This document shows, piece after piece, positions 47,096 through 55,596 of a stretch of DNA of 64,000 nt. The first letter of the stretch is position 1. Every line of letters starts with the position of its first letter. Origin of the DNA: Candidatus Saccharimonadales bacterium (GTDB lineage: Bacteria > Patescibacteriota > Saccharimonadia > Saccharimonadales > Saccharimonadaceae); assembly GCA_035317825.1 (NCBI GenBank), contig DATHGB010000011.1, forward strand, positions 29,003 to 93,002, read 5' to 3'. Below the pieces are notes generated by a model, which searched no databases, was not told the origin of the DNA, and saw only the letters and a list, made by a program, of their open reading frames with translations. Made by a program: the position numbers and the translations under genes.

Positions 47096-48101
47096 GGTGA
47101 ACCAAAAACGCTTCTTGCGCGGAGTTAACCTCGGGGGATGGCTTTTACTTGAAAAATGGATGACACCATCACTTTTTAAGGGGATAGACGCAGTTGATGA
47201 ATTTTCATTCATGAAAACCACGGGTGCGGTAGGAAAAATCGATAAACACCGACGTGAATTTATTACTGAAGCAGATTTCAAATGGTTGGCGGGGAATGGC
47301 ATAAACGCGGTCCGTATTCCAATCGGCTACTGGATTATTAAAGATGACAAGCCATATGAATCCGGTATCAAATATCTAGACTGGGCAGTCGAGACGGCTA
47401 AAAAATATAACATTTTTGTGCTTATAGACCTGCACGGAGCAAAAGGCTCGCAGAATGGCCATGACCATAGCGGGAAAGTCGGACCTAGCGAATGGTTCAA
47501 ATATAGCGAATATCGCAAGCAGACGATTAACGTATTAGAGGAACTGGTACTACGGTATAAAAACGACGAAAACGTATGGGGAATTGAGCTATTAAACGAG
47601 CCGCGAATCGGATTGTTTCATTTCAAGCTTCGTACATTTTATAAGGATGCTTATAAACGTTTATCTGCGACGGCTCGCCCAGGTATGAATATTATATTCC
47701 ATGACGCATTTACTCCTAGGCTTATGTCGGGGGCGATAAAGGGCAGTACGAAATATCCCGTTGTGATGGATATCCACTTGTACCAATTTACGGTACTCTT
47801 TCCGTGGCTCTATAATCTAGAAAGTTATTTCAAGAAAGTTCAGCGTCGTAGTAAATTAATCGATCGTCTTCAAAAAAACCAGCCTGTGATTATTGGTGAA
47901 TGGAGCGTGACCCTTTCGGGGAAAATCCTGGATGGGCGTACGAAAACGCAGGAAAAAGATACGTTTAAGCATCACGCCGACCTACAGCTAAAAGCATATG
48001 AAAATGCCGCCGGTTGGTTTTATTGGACATACAAAACCGAAGGCCGGGGCATCTGGCATTTTCGTTCACTCGTCGAAGACGATGTAATCACCCTAGAATA
48101 A
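47073..48101 (+). CDS. Glycoside hydrolase family 5 (exo-beta-1,3-glucanase-like)
   Basis: This 342-residue TIM-barrel hydrolase has the family opening FLRGVNLGGWLLLEKWMTPS, then VRIPIGYWII, IDLHGAKGSQNGHDHSG, the acid/base Glu in WGIELLNEP and the nucleophile Glu in VIIGEWSVTLSG. It is closest in pattern to fungal and bacterial beta-1,3-glucanases. No signal peptide is seen, so it may act inside the cell on oligosaccharides. The start is TTG at 47073, overlapping the upstream gene by 23 nt; GTG at 47097 is an alternative. Confidence 0.92.
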   Translation: MTTQFKIKVNQKRFLRGVNLGGWLLLEKWMTPSLFKGIDAVDEFSFMKTTGAVGKIDKHRREFITEADFKWLAGNGINAVRIPIGYWIIKDDKPYESGIKYLDWAVETAKKYNIFVLIDLHGAKGSQNGHDHSGKVGPSEWFKYSEYRKQTINVLEELVLRYKNDENVWGIELLNEPRIGLFHFKLRTFYKDAYKRLSATARPGMNIIFHDAFTPRLMSGAIKGSTKYPVVMDIHLYQFTVLFPWLYNLESYFKKVQRRSKLIDRLQKNQPVIIGEWSVTLSGKILDGRTKTQEKDTFKHHADLQLKAYENAAGWFYWTYKTEGRGIWHFRSLVEDDVITLE

Positions 48102-48128
48102 CAGAGGTAAAAGTGCTACACTTGGTGC

Positions 48129-49547
48129 ATGAGTGTAATATTTAAACGAACAAAAATCTTAGCAACCGTTGGACCAGCAACAGATAATTACGAGTCTGTT
48201 AAGGCGCTTGCCGTGGCGGGAGTAAACGGATTTAGGCTGAACTTTAGCCATGAAACTTTCGAAGCGGCCGATCGCCACATCGAGTGGGTACGAAAAGCGA
48301 GCGAAGAACTAAAAAAACCTGTCGCTATCTTGCAGGATTTGCAAGGTCCGAAAATTCGTTTAGGTAATCTAATCGAAAACACACCTGTTTCAAAAGGTGA
48401 TGAATTAATACTTGATTACGCTGCCGAGCATAGTGGTTTGACGCTACCTATTCAGTACAACCTAGCCGCGAAGGTAAAAGTTGGTGAGCCAATCTACATT
48501 TTTGATGGTAAGATTCGCACCAAAGTTATAGAGATCGTAAGTGATACGGCTATTAAGATTCTTGTTGAAAATCCAGGAATGCTGATGAGCCGTAAAGGCA
48601 TTAACCTGCCTGACACTGACTTCGGTGGAGATATCCTGACCCCAAAAGACTTAAAAGATATCGAGTATGGCGTAACGAAGGACTTCGATTACGTCTCGCT
48701 TAGCTTCGTGCAGTCAGCTGATGACATTAATAATCTTCGCCAAATCCTTATTGGGCTTGGTTCTGACGCGCAGGTTATTTCTAAGATTGAAACCAAGGCA
48801 GCCATAAAAGATGACGTGCTAGAAGAAATCGTAAAAGCCAGCGACGGCGTTATGGTGGCTCGCGGAGATCTTGCAGTTGAAGCCGGCGCCGAAGTTGTCC
48901 CGATCGTGCAGCGACGTATTGTCGCGCTTTGCCGGAAATACGGCAAGTTAAGTATCGTTGCAACGCAAATGATGGCAAGTATGGTTGATGCGCCCGAACC
49001 AACACGCGCTGAGGTGAGCGACGTGGCGAATGCGGTGATCCAAGGTGCGGACACGGTAATGTTGAGCGACGAAACGGCGAATGGTAATTATCCACTTGAA
49101 ACGGTTGCCGCAATGAAGCGCGTGATCGTGTATACGCAGGAGCATGCGACCATCCGTCCGCTGCAAGAGGTCGTGCAAATGGACAATCACCAGCAAGACG
49201 CGATTAGTACGGCCGCAGTCAGCCTTGCCGAGCAACTCAAGGTAGATGCTATTGTGGCCGAGACAAAATCTGGCGCGACTGCTGCAAACATTGCCGCCCA
49301 TCGTCCCGGTTTGCCTATCATTAGTGTGACAAGCAGCGCCCGCGCTGCCCAGCAGTTGGCACTAAGCTATGCCAACAAGAGTTTTGTCCGTCCTGACGGT
49401 GAACGTGCAGGTTTTGAACTGGCTAAAGAACTAAAGGCGAGCGGCTATTTTGGTGATGAAGAAGTTGTTACTGTCGCCATTGTGAGCGGACGCCAGCCGG
49501 GCCTCGTTGGCGCTACCGATACGATTCGCGTTCGTGTTTTGGAATAA
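48129..49547 (+). CDS. pyk: Pyruvate kinase
   Basis: This 472-residue enzyme converts PEP + ADP to pyruvate + ATP. TKILATVGPATDNYESVKAL, the LQDLQGPKIRLG loop, KIETKAAI, VMVARGDLAVE and MLSDETANGNYPLE match the family, and an allosteric-type C-terminal domain is present. TACACT ends 6 nt before the ATG (leaderless). pgk and tpiA lie 2-4 kb downstream, making a loose lower-glycolysis cluster, the likely main ATP source. Confidence 0.97.
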   Translation: MSVIFKRTKILATVGPATDNYESVKALAVAGVNGFRLNFSHETFEAADRHIEWVRKASEELKKPVAILQDLQGPKIRLGNLIENTPVSKGDELILDYAAEHSGLTLPIQYNLAAKVKVGEPIYIFDGKIRTKVIEIVSDTAIKILVENPGMLMSRKGINLPDTDFGGDILTPKDLKDIEYGVTKDFDYVSLSFVQSADDINNLRQILIGLGSDAQVISKIETKAAIKDDVLEEIVKASDGVMVARGDLAVEAGAEVVPIVQRRIVALCRKYGKLSIVATQMMASMVDAPEPTRAEVSDVANAVIQGADTVMLSDETANGNYPLETVAAMKRVIVYTQEHATIRPLQEVVQMDNHQQDAISTAAVSLAEQLKVDAIVAETKSGATAANIAAHRPGLPIISVTSSARAAQQLALSYANKSFVRPDGERAGFELAKELKASGYFGDEEVVTVAIVSGRQPGLVGATDTIRVRVLE

Positions 49548-49603
49548 GCATATTCTTAAAACCTTCAGCTGATGATATGCTGAATGTAATAAGGAGAAGC
49601 GGG

Positions 49604-51346
49604 ATGACAGAACAAATAACCGAGCCTACAGACGAAGCAGCTGAAACGACGGAAAAACCAGATAAGCCTACGGAAAAAAAGGTATCTAAACAGTCAAAAT
49701 TGAAACGATTTTTTGCGGCGTACTGGCGTAAGAAAAAGTGGACGCTTCCCGTGACGGTTTTGGTGATCCTGGTAGCTTTGGTATTGGTACCAGTGACTCG
49801 TTTTATTCTTGTCGGTTGGTTCTGGCAAGAGAAAATCACCGTAACTGTTTACGACAGCCAAAATCATAGCCGAGTTACTCAGGCTACCGTCAAGATTGAC
49901 GGCAAGTCAGTGCAGACTGACAGTAACGGCCAGGCAAAAATAGGAAGTGTTCATGTTGGTAATCGTTCCCTTAGCATTGAAAAGAAATATTATAAAGCCG
50001 CTAATACGGATGTGGCAGTTGACGTATTTGCAAATGGCAAAAATTACGATGCATCCTTGCAGGCAACGGGCCGGCTAAATAAAATTACGGTCACTAACCG
50101 TATTACGGGCGATGCGGTTGAGGGCGCATTAATTGATGCAGGCGAGGGCAACCAGGCCCGAACCGATAAAACCGGTAGCGCGAATGTTATCATTCCAGCT
50201 GAGAAACAAAGTCTGGCGGTGACAATAGGAGCTGATAGTTACAACAAAATTTCAGCTATTATTCGACAAGGCAAAGCAAATACACAACAACTTGTTCCGT
50301 CTGGAAAGATGTATTTCCTTTCAAAGGCAAGTGGCAAGATTGACGTCGTAAAGGCTAATTATGACGGTACGGACCGTCAGGTCATCGTAACGGGTACTGG
50401 GCAAGAGGATGATAACGATACGAGCCTGCTTGCATCACGGGATTGGAAATACCTTACTCTAAAAGCTAAGCGCGAGGCTAGCAAGCCATCAGCACTTTAT
50501 CTTATTTCTACGGCTGACGGTAGTATGACGGTGATGGATCAAGGGGATGCTTCGTTCTCATTGGTTGGATGGTCGGGACACAGGCTTCTATACACGGTTA
50601 ACCGTAACAGTGTCCAGTATTGGCAAGCAAAGAAAGCTGCCCTAAAGAGTATCAATGCTGAGAATAAACAGCTAGCCACACTTGACGAAACAGCTGGAAC
50701 AGACGATCGATATAACGGAGCTTTTGAAAGTTTTAGCAACTTCTACATTCTTGATAATCAGATTACATACGTAAAAAGATGGTCACCAATGAATTCGTAC
50801 TTTACGAATGCATTATCTGGTAAGCAGACGGTAATTACGAGCATTGCGCCTGACGGCGCAAATAAAAAGACCCTTAAGGCTTTTCCGGCTGAACAACAAC
50901 CTATTATTAATGCGGCATTATATAAACCGCAAGAAGTGTATTATTCGGTTAATATTGGCAGCGCGCCTGCTCAATTCTACGAATTGGAGGACGGAAACCT
51001 GAAGGGTATGCCTAGTGACGACAGTGCATTTACCCGACAGTATCCAACATTCTTGATTTCTCCTGACGGTGCGAAAACCTTCTGGTCTGAATCGCGCGAT
51101 GGGAAAAACACATTGTTTATAGGGGGTAAAAATGCCGAGAATGAAAAACAATTAGCAGCAAAGAGTGAGTTTACCCCATACGGCTGGATGACAGAAGACT
51201 ATCTGTTAATGCAAAAAGGCAACAGTGAATTATTCATCACGACTAAGTCGCAAATAGAGAAGGGTGCCGAGCCTCTAAAGATTAGCGATTACCACAAGCC
51301 GAATATCAATTATCCGGGGTATGGTTACGGATACGGCGGACAGTAG
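49604..51346 (+). CDS. Single-pass surface protein with Ig-like/PEGA-type and propeller regions
   Basis: This 580-residue protein has an acidic Thr/Pro/Glu-rich N-terminus, a Lys-rich stop, a TM helix LPVTVLVILVALVLVPVTRF (about residues 48-67), two carboxypeptidase-regulatory-like beta domains (VTVYDSQNHSRVTQATVKID; ITVTNRITGDAVEGALIDAG), and a region with WD/TolB-like repeats ending in a Gly/Tyr tail. It is probably displayed outside. The start is at 49604 with AAGGAG; an in-frame ATG 27 nt upstream lacks one. Confidence 0.8.
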   Translation: MTEQITEPTDEAAETTEKPDKPTEKKVSKQSKLKRFFAAYWRKKKWTLPVTVLVILVALVLVPVTRFILVGWFWQEKITVTVYDSQNHSRVTQATVKIDGKSVQTDSNGQAKIGSVHVGNRSLSIEKKYYKAANTDVAVDVFANGKNYDASLQATGRLNKITVTNRITGDAVEGALIDAGEGNQARTDKTGSANVIIPAEKQSLAVTIGADSYNKISAIIRQGKANTQQLVPSGKMYFLSKASGKIDVVKANYDGTDRQVIVTGTGQEDDNDTSLLASRDWKYLTLKAKREASKPSALYLISTADGSMTVMDQGDASFSLVGWSGHRLLYTVNRNSVQYWQAKKAALKSINAENKQLATLDETAGTDDRYNGAFESFSNFYILDNQITYVKRWSPMNSYFTNALSGKQTVITSIAPDGANKKTLKAFPAEQQPIINAALYKPQEVYYSVNIGSAPAQFYELEDGNLKGMPSDDSAFTRQYPTFLISPDGAKTFWSESRDGKNTLFIGGKNAENEKQLAAKSEFTPYGWMTEDYLLMQKGNSELFITTKSQIEKGAEPLKISDYHKPNINYPGYGYGYGGQ

Positions 51347-51401
51347 TCACCCGGCACTCGTCGTGCTAAAATAAACACTAGTTTAATTAAGGTGGGGGAA
51401 T

Positions 51402-52622
51402 ATGGGATTTTTCAAGCAAACAATTAATACGGTACCACTTCACGGCCAGACGGTTCTTGTACGTGCGGATTACAATGTCCCGCTGCATAAAGACGGTACG
51501 ATTGCTGATGATCTTCGAATTCGAGCATCTTTGCCAACAATCAAAAAACTCTTAGCTGATAACTGTAAGGTAGTCATTATTAGTCACTTGGGACGTCCCG
51601 AAGGACGGGATGAAAAGCTAAGCCTTGAACCTGCTGCCCTAAGGCTATCTGAGCTTCTAGGCGAGCCTGTACGCTTTATTGATCAGACTATTGGCGACAA
51701 ACCCAGGATGGCAATCAAACGTGCTCCCAAACGAAGCGTAACAGTACTTGAGAACCTTCGTTTCTACACCGAGGAAGAGGCAAACGACGAAAAGTTCGCA
51801 AAAAGTCTTGCCGAGACATCAGGCGCGCGTTACTTTGTTCAGGATGGATTTGGCGTCGTGCACCGTGCGCACGCTAGCACGTCGGCCATCACCCATTATT
51901 TGCCAGGTGTCGCAGGGTTACTGCTAGAACGTGAATACACAACGATTACAGACGCAATGAAAGCACCAAAGCGTCCCCTCGTTGCGGTTATGGGCGGTGC
52001 GAAAGTAAGCGATAAAATTAAAGTCATTGATGAATTTATTAAGGTGGCTGATACCATCATTATTAGTGGCGCTATGGCGAATACGTTTCTAGCCAACAAA
52101 GGCTTTCCTATGGGAAAAAGTAAATACGAACCTGATGAGACCGATATAATACAAGAAATTTATAAAACAGCGCGCGCTAAGGTCGGCGATGACAAGGTTG
52201 ATGATTTTCTCATCTTACCTGTTGATCTGGCGGTCGCTTCTAAGATCGACGAGACAGAGCCCCGACGTTTGGTAAAAGCGAATGAAATGGGAGCGGATGA
52301 CATTGCGCTTGACGTGGGCGACCAAAGCATTGAGCAAATGATCGAAATAGTTAAAAATGCAGGTACGGTGATCTGGAACGGCACGCTTGGTATGGCCGAA
52401 CTGCCTAACTTCGCGCATGGATCTGCCAGGCTTGCCCTGACGCTCGCGACTCATCCGGATATCACTTCGATCATTGGCGGGGGTGATACTGCCGATTTCG
52501 TGCTTAATTGGGACGCTCGAAAGGGTGACAGTTTCACGCACGTTTCCACAGGTGGAGGAGCAAGCCTCGACTTAATGGCTGGCGAAAAGCTGCCAGGAGT
52601 CGAAAGTTTGCTAGACGCGTGA
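51402..52622 (+). CDS. pgk: Phosphoglycerate kinase
   Basis: This 406-residue enzyme makes ATP and 3-phosphoglycerate from 1,3-bisphosphoglycerate. VLVRADYNVPLHKDGTIADD, VVIISHLGRPEGRDEKLSLE, LENLRFY, VMGGAKVSDKI and IIGGGDTADFV are the standard blocks, and STGGGASLDLMAGEKLPGVE closes the protein. A good AGGTGGGGG ribosome-binding site precedes the ATG. tpiA follows 46 nt downstream, with a TACACT box in between. Confidence 0.97.
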   Translation: MGFFKQTINTVPLHGQTVLVRADYNVPLHKDGTIADDLRIRASLPTIKKLLADNCKVVIISHLGRPEGRDEKLSLEPAALRLSELLGEPVRFIDQTIGDKPRMAIKRAPKRSVTVLENLRFYTEEEANDEKFAKSLAETSGARYFVQDGFGVVHRAHASTSAITHYLPGVAGLLLEREYTTITDAMKAPKRPLVAVMGGAKVSDKIKVIDEFIKVADTIIISGAMANTFLANKGFPMGKSKYEPDETDIIQEIYKTARAKVGDDKVDDFLILPVDLAVASKIDETEPRRLVKANEMGADDIALDVGDQSIEQMIEIVKNAGTVIWNGTLGMAELPNFAHGSARLALTLATHPDITSIIGGGDTADFVLNWDARKGDSFTHVSTGGGASLDLMAGEKLPGVESLLDA

Positions 52623-52668
52623 AAAGAAGTACGCTACACTTAAAATAACAAAGAAGCATAAGCGAGAT

Positions 52669-53451
52669 ATGGCTGTAGAATCGAAACTCATTGTCGGAAA
52701 CTGGAAAATGAACCTCACAACTCATGAGGCGAGTTTATATCTGCATAAATTATCGGGGCTTATTGCCACTCATCGCGATGTCGATGTCGTGCTCGCGCCG
52801 ACACTTTTAGCGGTTCAATCGCTCAGCCTTCAGATTGATCGCCGCCAGTTTAAACTGGCTGTCCAAAACCTTTATTGGCGTGATCATGGTGCATACACTG
52901 GTGAAGTTTCGGCTTCACAATTAAAAGGAGTAGCCGACTACGCGATTATCGGACACTCTGAACGCCGTCATATTTTCGGTGAAACGGATAAAGATGTCCG
53001 CAACAAAGTACAGGCTGCGATTCGTAACCATATCAAACCGATCTTGTGTATCGGCGAGACCGCAACCGAACGGGCTGACGGTGAAACGAACGATGTCATT
53101 CACGATCAATTGCTGGGCGGTCTTGCGAACGTAACAAGTGAAGATCTTGAGCAGATTACAGTGGCATACGAACCCGTTTGGGCAATCGGAACGGGCGTTA
53201 GCGCACTTCCTGATGATGTTATTAAGGCCGTTAAGGCCATTCGTAGCCAAATAAAACACCTTTACGGACCAACACCGGCAGATAATATACGAGTGTTATA
53301 TGGTGGGAGCGTAACGGCAAGCAGTGCCGCTGATTATTTGGCAATTGATGGGGTTAATGGATTATTAGTCGGAGGCGCGAGTCTAGACGCTCGTGCATTC
53401 AGTGAAATTGTTAGTCAGGCACATAATGGTTCAGCAGTAGCTAAAAAATAG
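52669..53451 (+). CDS. tpiA: Triosephosphate isomerase
   Basis: This 260-residue TIM barrel interconverts DHAP and GAP. VGNWKMNLTTHEA holds the Asn and Lys, IIGHSERRHIF the catalytic His, VAYEPVWAIGTGVSA the catalytic Glu, and LYGGSVTASSAADYLAIDGV the phosphate loop. The length is normal. It is adjacent to pgk; the next gene begins 9 nt after its stop with a GGGGTGGGG site, so they are co-transcribed. Confidence 0.97.
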   Translation: MAVESKLIVGNWKMNLTTHEASLYLHKLSGLIATHRDVDVVLAPTLLAVQSLSLQIDRRQFKLAVQNLYWRDHGAYTGEVSASQLKGVADYAIIGHSERRHIFGETDKDVRNKVQAAIRNHIKPILCIGETATERADGETNDVIHDQLLGGLANVTSEDLEQITVAYEPVWAIGTGVSALPDDVIKAVKAIRSQIKHLYGPTPADNIRVLYGGSVTASSAADYLAIDGVNGLLVGGASLDARAFSEIVSQAHNGSAVAKK

Positions 53452-53460
53452 GGGTGGGGA

Positions 53461-54666
53461 ATGAAAGATTTAGATTTTGATGAACTTGATAGGGCAGTCA
53501 ATACATTGATGAATGATGTGCCTAAAAGCGATCTTTCGGGGAGCGATGACGATCAAACGAAAACTTTATCAATTAGTCCAACGCTTCCTGATGATACTGC
53601 CGCGCCTGCCTCAAGTAGCGTTACCGAGCTCGTAGCGCCTGTTGCGGCAACAACTACTCCAGCGCCTCAAGCAAGGTCTCTCACCCCGCCTGCGACACGC
53701 CGAGGCGGACGATTTATGGACGTCGTTCATCATTCTTCAGATATGAAGAAGGACAAACCGGCTTCAACGAAACCTTTTTCACGCCAAGGCGTTACTATCG
53801 AACCGGTAAAAAGTAGTGTTTCCTCTAAAGACGTTGCACCTTCCGTTCCAAGCCCAGCACCTGCGCTAGACGCAAATCCTCCTGTGATTGAAAAAGAAAC
53901 TCCACCGGTTACTTCTGTTGATACCTCGGCTCCTACGAGTGATTGGCCTGACCCTCTTGATATATCAACTCCCAAGCCTTCAGCTCCAAGCCAACCCGAA
54001 GTGATAGTTGATCAACCTGATCCTATGCCGCTATTAGAAGAGGGCAGTGAAACAGCAGTGACTGCTCCTGCATCCGATGATTTACAACCGCTCACTTCCC
54101 CATTCTTATCTGGCACGAAGGTTGACAAACGGCCTTTAGGATCTGGCCAGACATCACTGGATATCGAAGCACCCGAACCAGATCATACACCAGTCGTAAG
54201 TGATACTGAAACTGAATTGACTGTCGATGACCCGTCAGATCAATTACCACCTTCTCCAAGTGAAACGAAAAAAGACCTCCCACCTGAACTGCAGGGTGAT
54301 TTAGTCGCAATCGAATCCGGTTCGACGACAAAAGCGGCAAAACTGCAAGAATCCACTCAGGAAGAGCCTAAAGAGCCAGAACAAGAAACCAAATCGGAAA
54401 CCTCTCCTCCTACAGCTCTTTTAGAAGCAACTACAGACGACGAACCGGCATTTACCGGTCCAACCTCGATTGCTCAACAATACAAGGAAGAACCAAACAC
54501 CGGTGATCCTAAGAACGGTGCAATTTATGATACGGACACGTATCATAAGCCTCTTGCGCATCCAGCCCAAAAGAAATCAGGTTGGTTGTGGGTAATTTGG
54601 ATCGTATTAATCCTGCTGATCGGCGCAGGAGCCGGTGCCGCTCTCTACTTTTTAAGGGTTATATAG
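53461..54666 (+). CDS. Tail-anchored, disordered Pro/Ser/Asp/Glu-rich protein
   Basis: This 401-residue protein is low-complexity and acidic over nearly its whole length (runs such as PAPALDANPPVIEKETPPVT) and ends in one TM helix, SGWLWVIWIVLILLIGAGAG then AALYFL (about residues 375-400). It is probably a cytosolic disordered domain anchored at the membrane. No domain is recognised. It is coupled to tpiA by a 9-nt gap. Its role is unknown; a scaffold is possible. Confidence 0.72.
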   Translation: MKDLDFDELDRAVNTLMNDVPKSDLSGSDDDQTKTLSISPTLPDDTAAPASSSVTELVAPVAATTTPAPQARSLTPPATRRGGRFMDVVHHSSDMKKDKPASTKPFSRQGVTIEPVKSSVSSKDVAPSVPSPAPALDANPPVIEKETPPVTSVDTSAPTSDWPDPLDISTPKPSAPSQPEVIVDQPDPMPLLEEGSETAVTAPASDDLQPLTSPFLSGTKVDKRPLGSGQTSLDIEAPEPDHTPVVSDTETELTVDDPSDQLPPSPSETKKDLPPELQGDLVAIESGSTTKAAKLQESTQEEPKEPEQETKSETSPPTALLEATTDDEPAFTGPTSIAQQYKEEPNTGDPKNGAIYDTDTYHKPLAHPAQKKSGWLWVIWIVLILLIGAGAGAALYFLRVI

Positions 54667-54684
54667 ATTGAACAAGTGACTAGC

Positions 54685-55503
54685 TTACGCTAGGTGATCT
54701 TTAAGGACCTTGCGCATTGCCTGAAATGCCGCGAGAGGTGTCGGAGTCATGATACTACCGTGATCGGGCTCAAAATGAGTTGGATATTCAGGCATGATGG
54801 TAATAACTTCGCTATTGGGGAGTTTGCCTACCTCTACGCGCGCAGCAACATTATGATGTGGACTATCATCAATTTTAATAGCAAGAATATGATCACTGGC
54901 GCTCGGAAACTTCTGGATAACGTTACTCATTACATGACCTTTTGTTATAGGGAGGGTGCCGTCGTGATTACGCGGAAATGCGACACCCTGCAACCCGACT
55001 GGAATATGCTGTTTGAAAAAATCAATCGTGCCTAATTCGCAACCAGGTAGCGTCGATGTATTAGCGAAGACATATGCGCCCATATCTGCGGCCTCTTCGA
55101 TAATGTCAGAAATTTCTTCGATGCCGGGAACGGGATTCACCAGACCTTTAGTCATCATAACTCGTAGTACGTTTTTGATATCTGCTGCGCTTTCTAGACA
55201 CGTACCGGCAGCATATTGATGGATATTACCGTTAAAACGTTCTTCGTTGGCGAAAATAAGGCTTCGAATTGCTAAATGCGTATCTCTCATCACTCCGCAT
55301 ACGTCCAAAGAGACATAAGCACGCGGTGCTTCATGGGGCATGGACATAACGCCATATACACCTGGCGCGTCAACTATATCAGCATCAGGATTATACTCCT
55401 GCCATTTTTTAGTCAATTCTGCTTGAGTTGCAGTAGGATATTCATCAGCTAGGTCGTGTTCTTGACCTGGTATCCATAGCCTTGGGGTATATTCGGTAGT
55501 CAT
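54685..55503 (-). CDS. Hypothetical protein, HAD-like pattern
   Basis: In this 272-residue soluble protein the order YVSLDVCGVMRDTHLAIRSL (motif 1-like, Asp but Cys instead of the second Asp), VFANTSTLPGCELG (motif 2-like Thr) and HILAIKIDDSPHHNVAAR (motif 4-like Asp-Asp) resembles the HAD phosphatase superfamily. The altered motif 1 makes activity uncertain. A TATAAC box precedes the ATG by 12 nt. It is convergent with the tail-anchored protein gene. Confidence 0.65.
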   Translation of the reverse strand: MTTEYTPRLWIPGQEHDLADEYPTATQAELTKKWQEYNPDADIVDAPGVYGVMSMPHEAPRAYVSLDVCGVMRDTHLAIRSLIFANEERFNGNIHQYAAGTCLESAADIKNVLRVMMTKGLVNPVPGIEEISDIIEEAADMGAYVFANTSTLPGCELGTIDFFKQHIPVGLQGVAFPRNHDGTLPITKGHVMSNVIQKFPSASDHILAIKIDDSPHHNVAARVEVGKLPNSEVITIMPEYPTHFEPDHGSIMTPTPLAAFQAMRKVLKDHLA

Positions 55504-55596
55504 AATCTGTATTGTTATACCATAAAAAATTAGAGAAAGGAATAGAAGTTACAGTTAACCTCGTGTAAAAACACTAAAACACGTATAATAGAGATA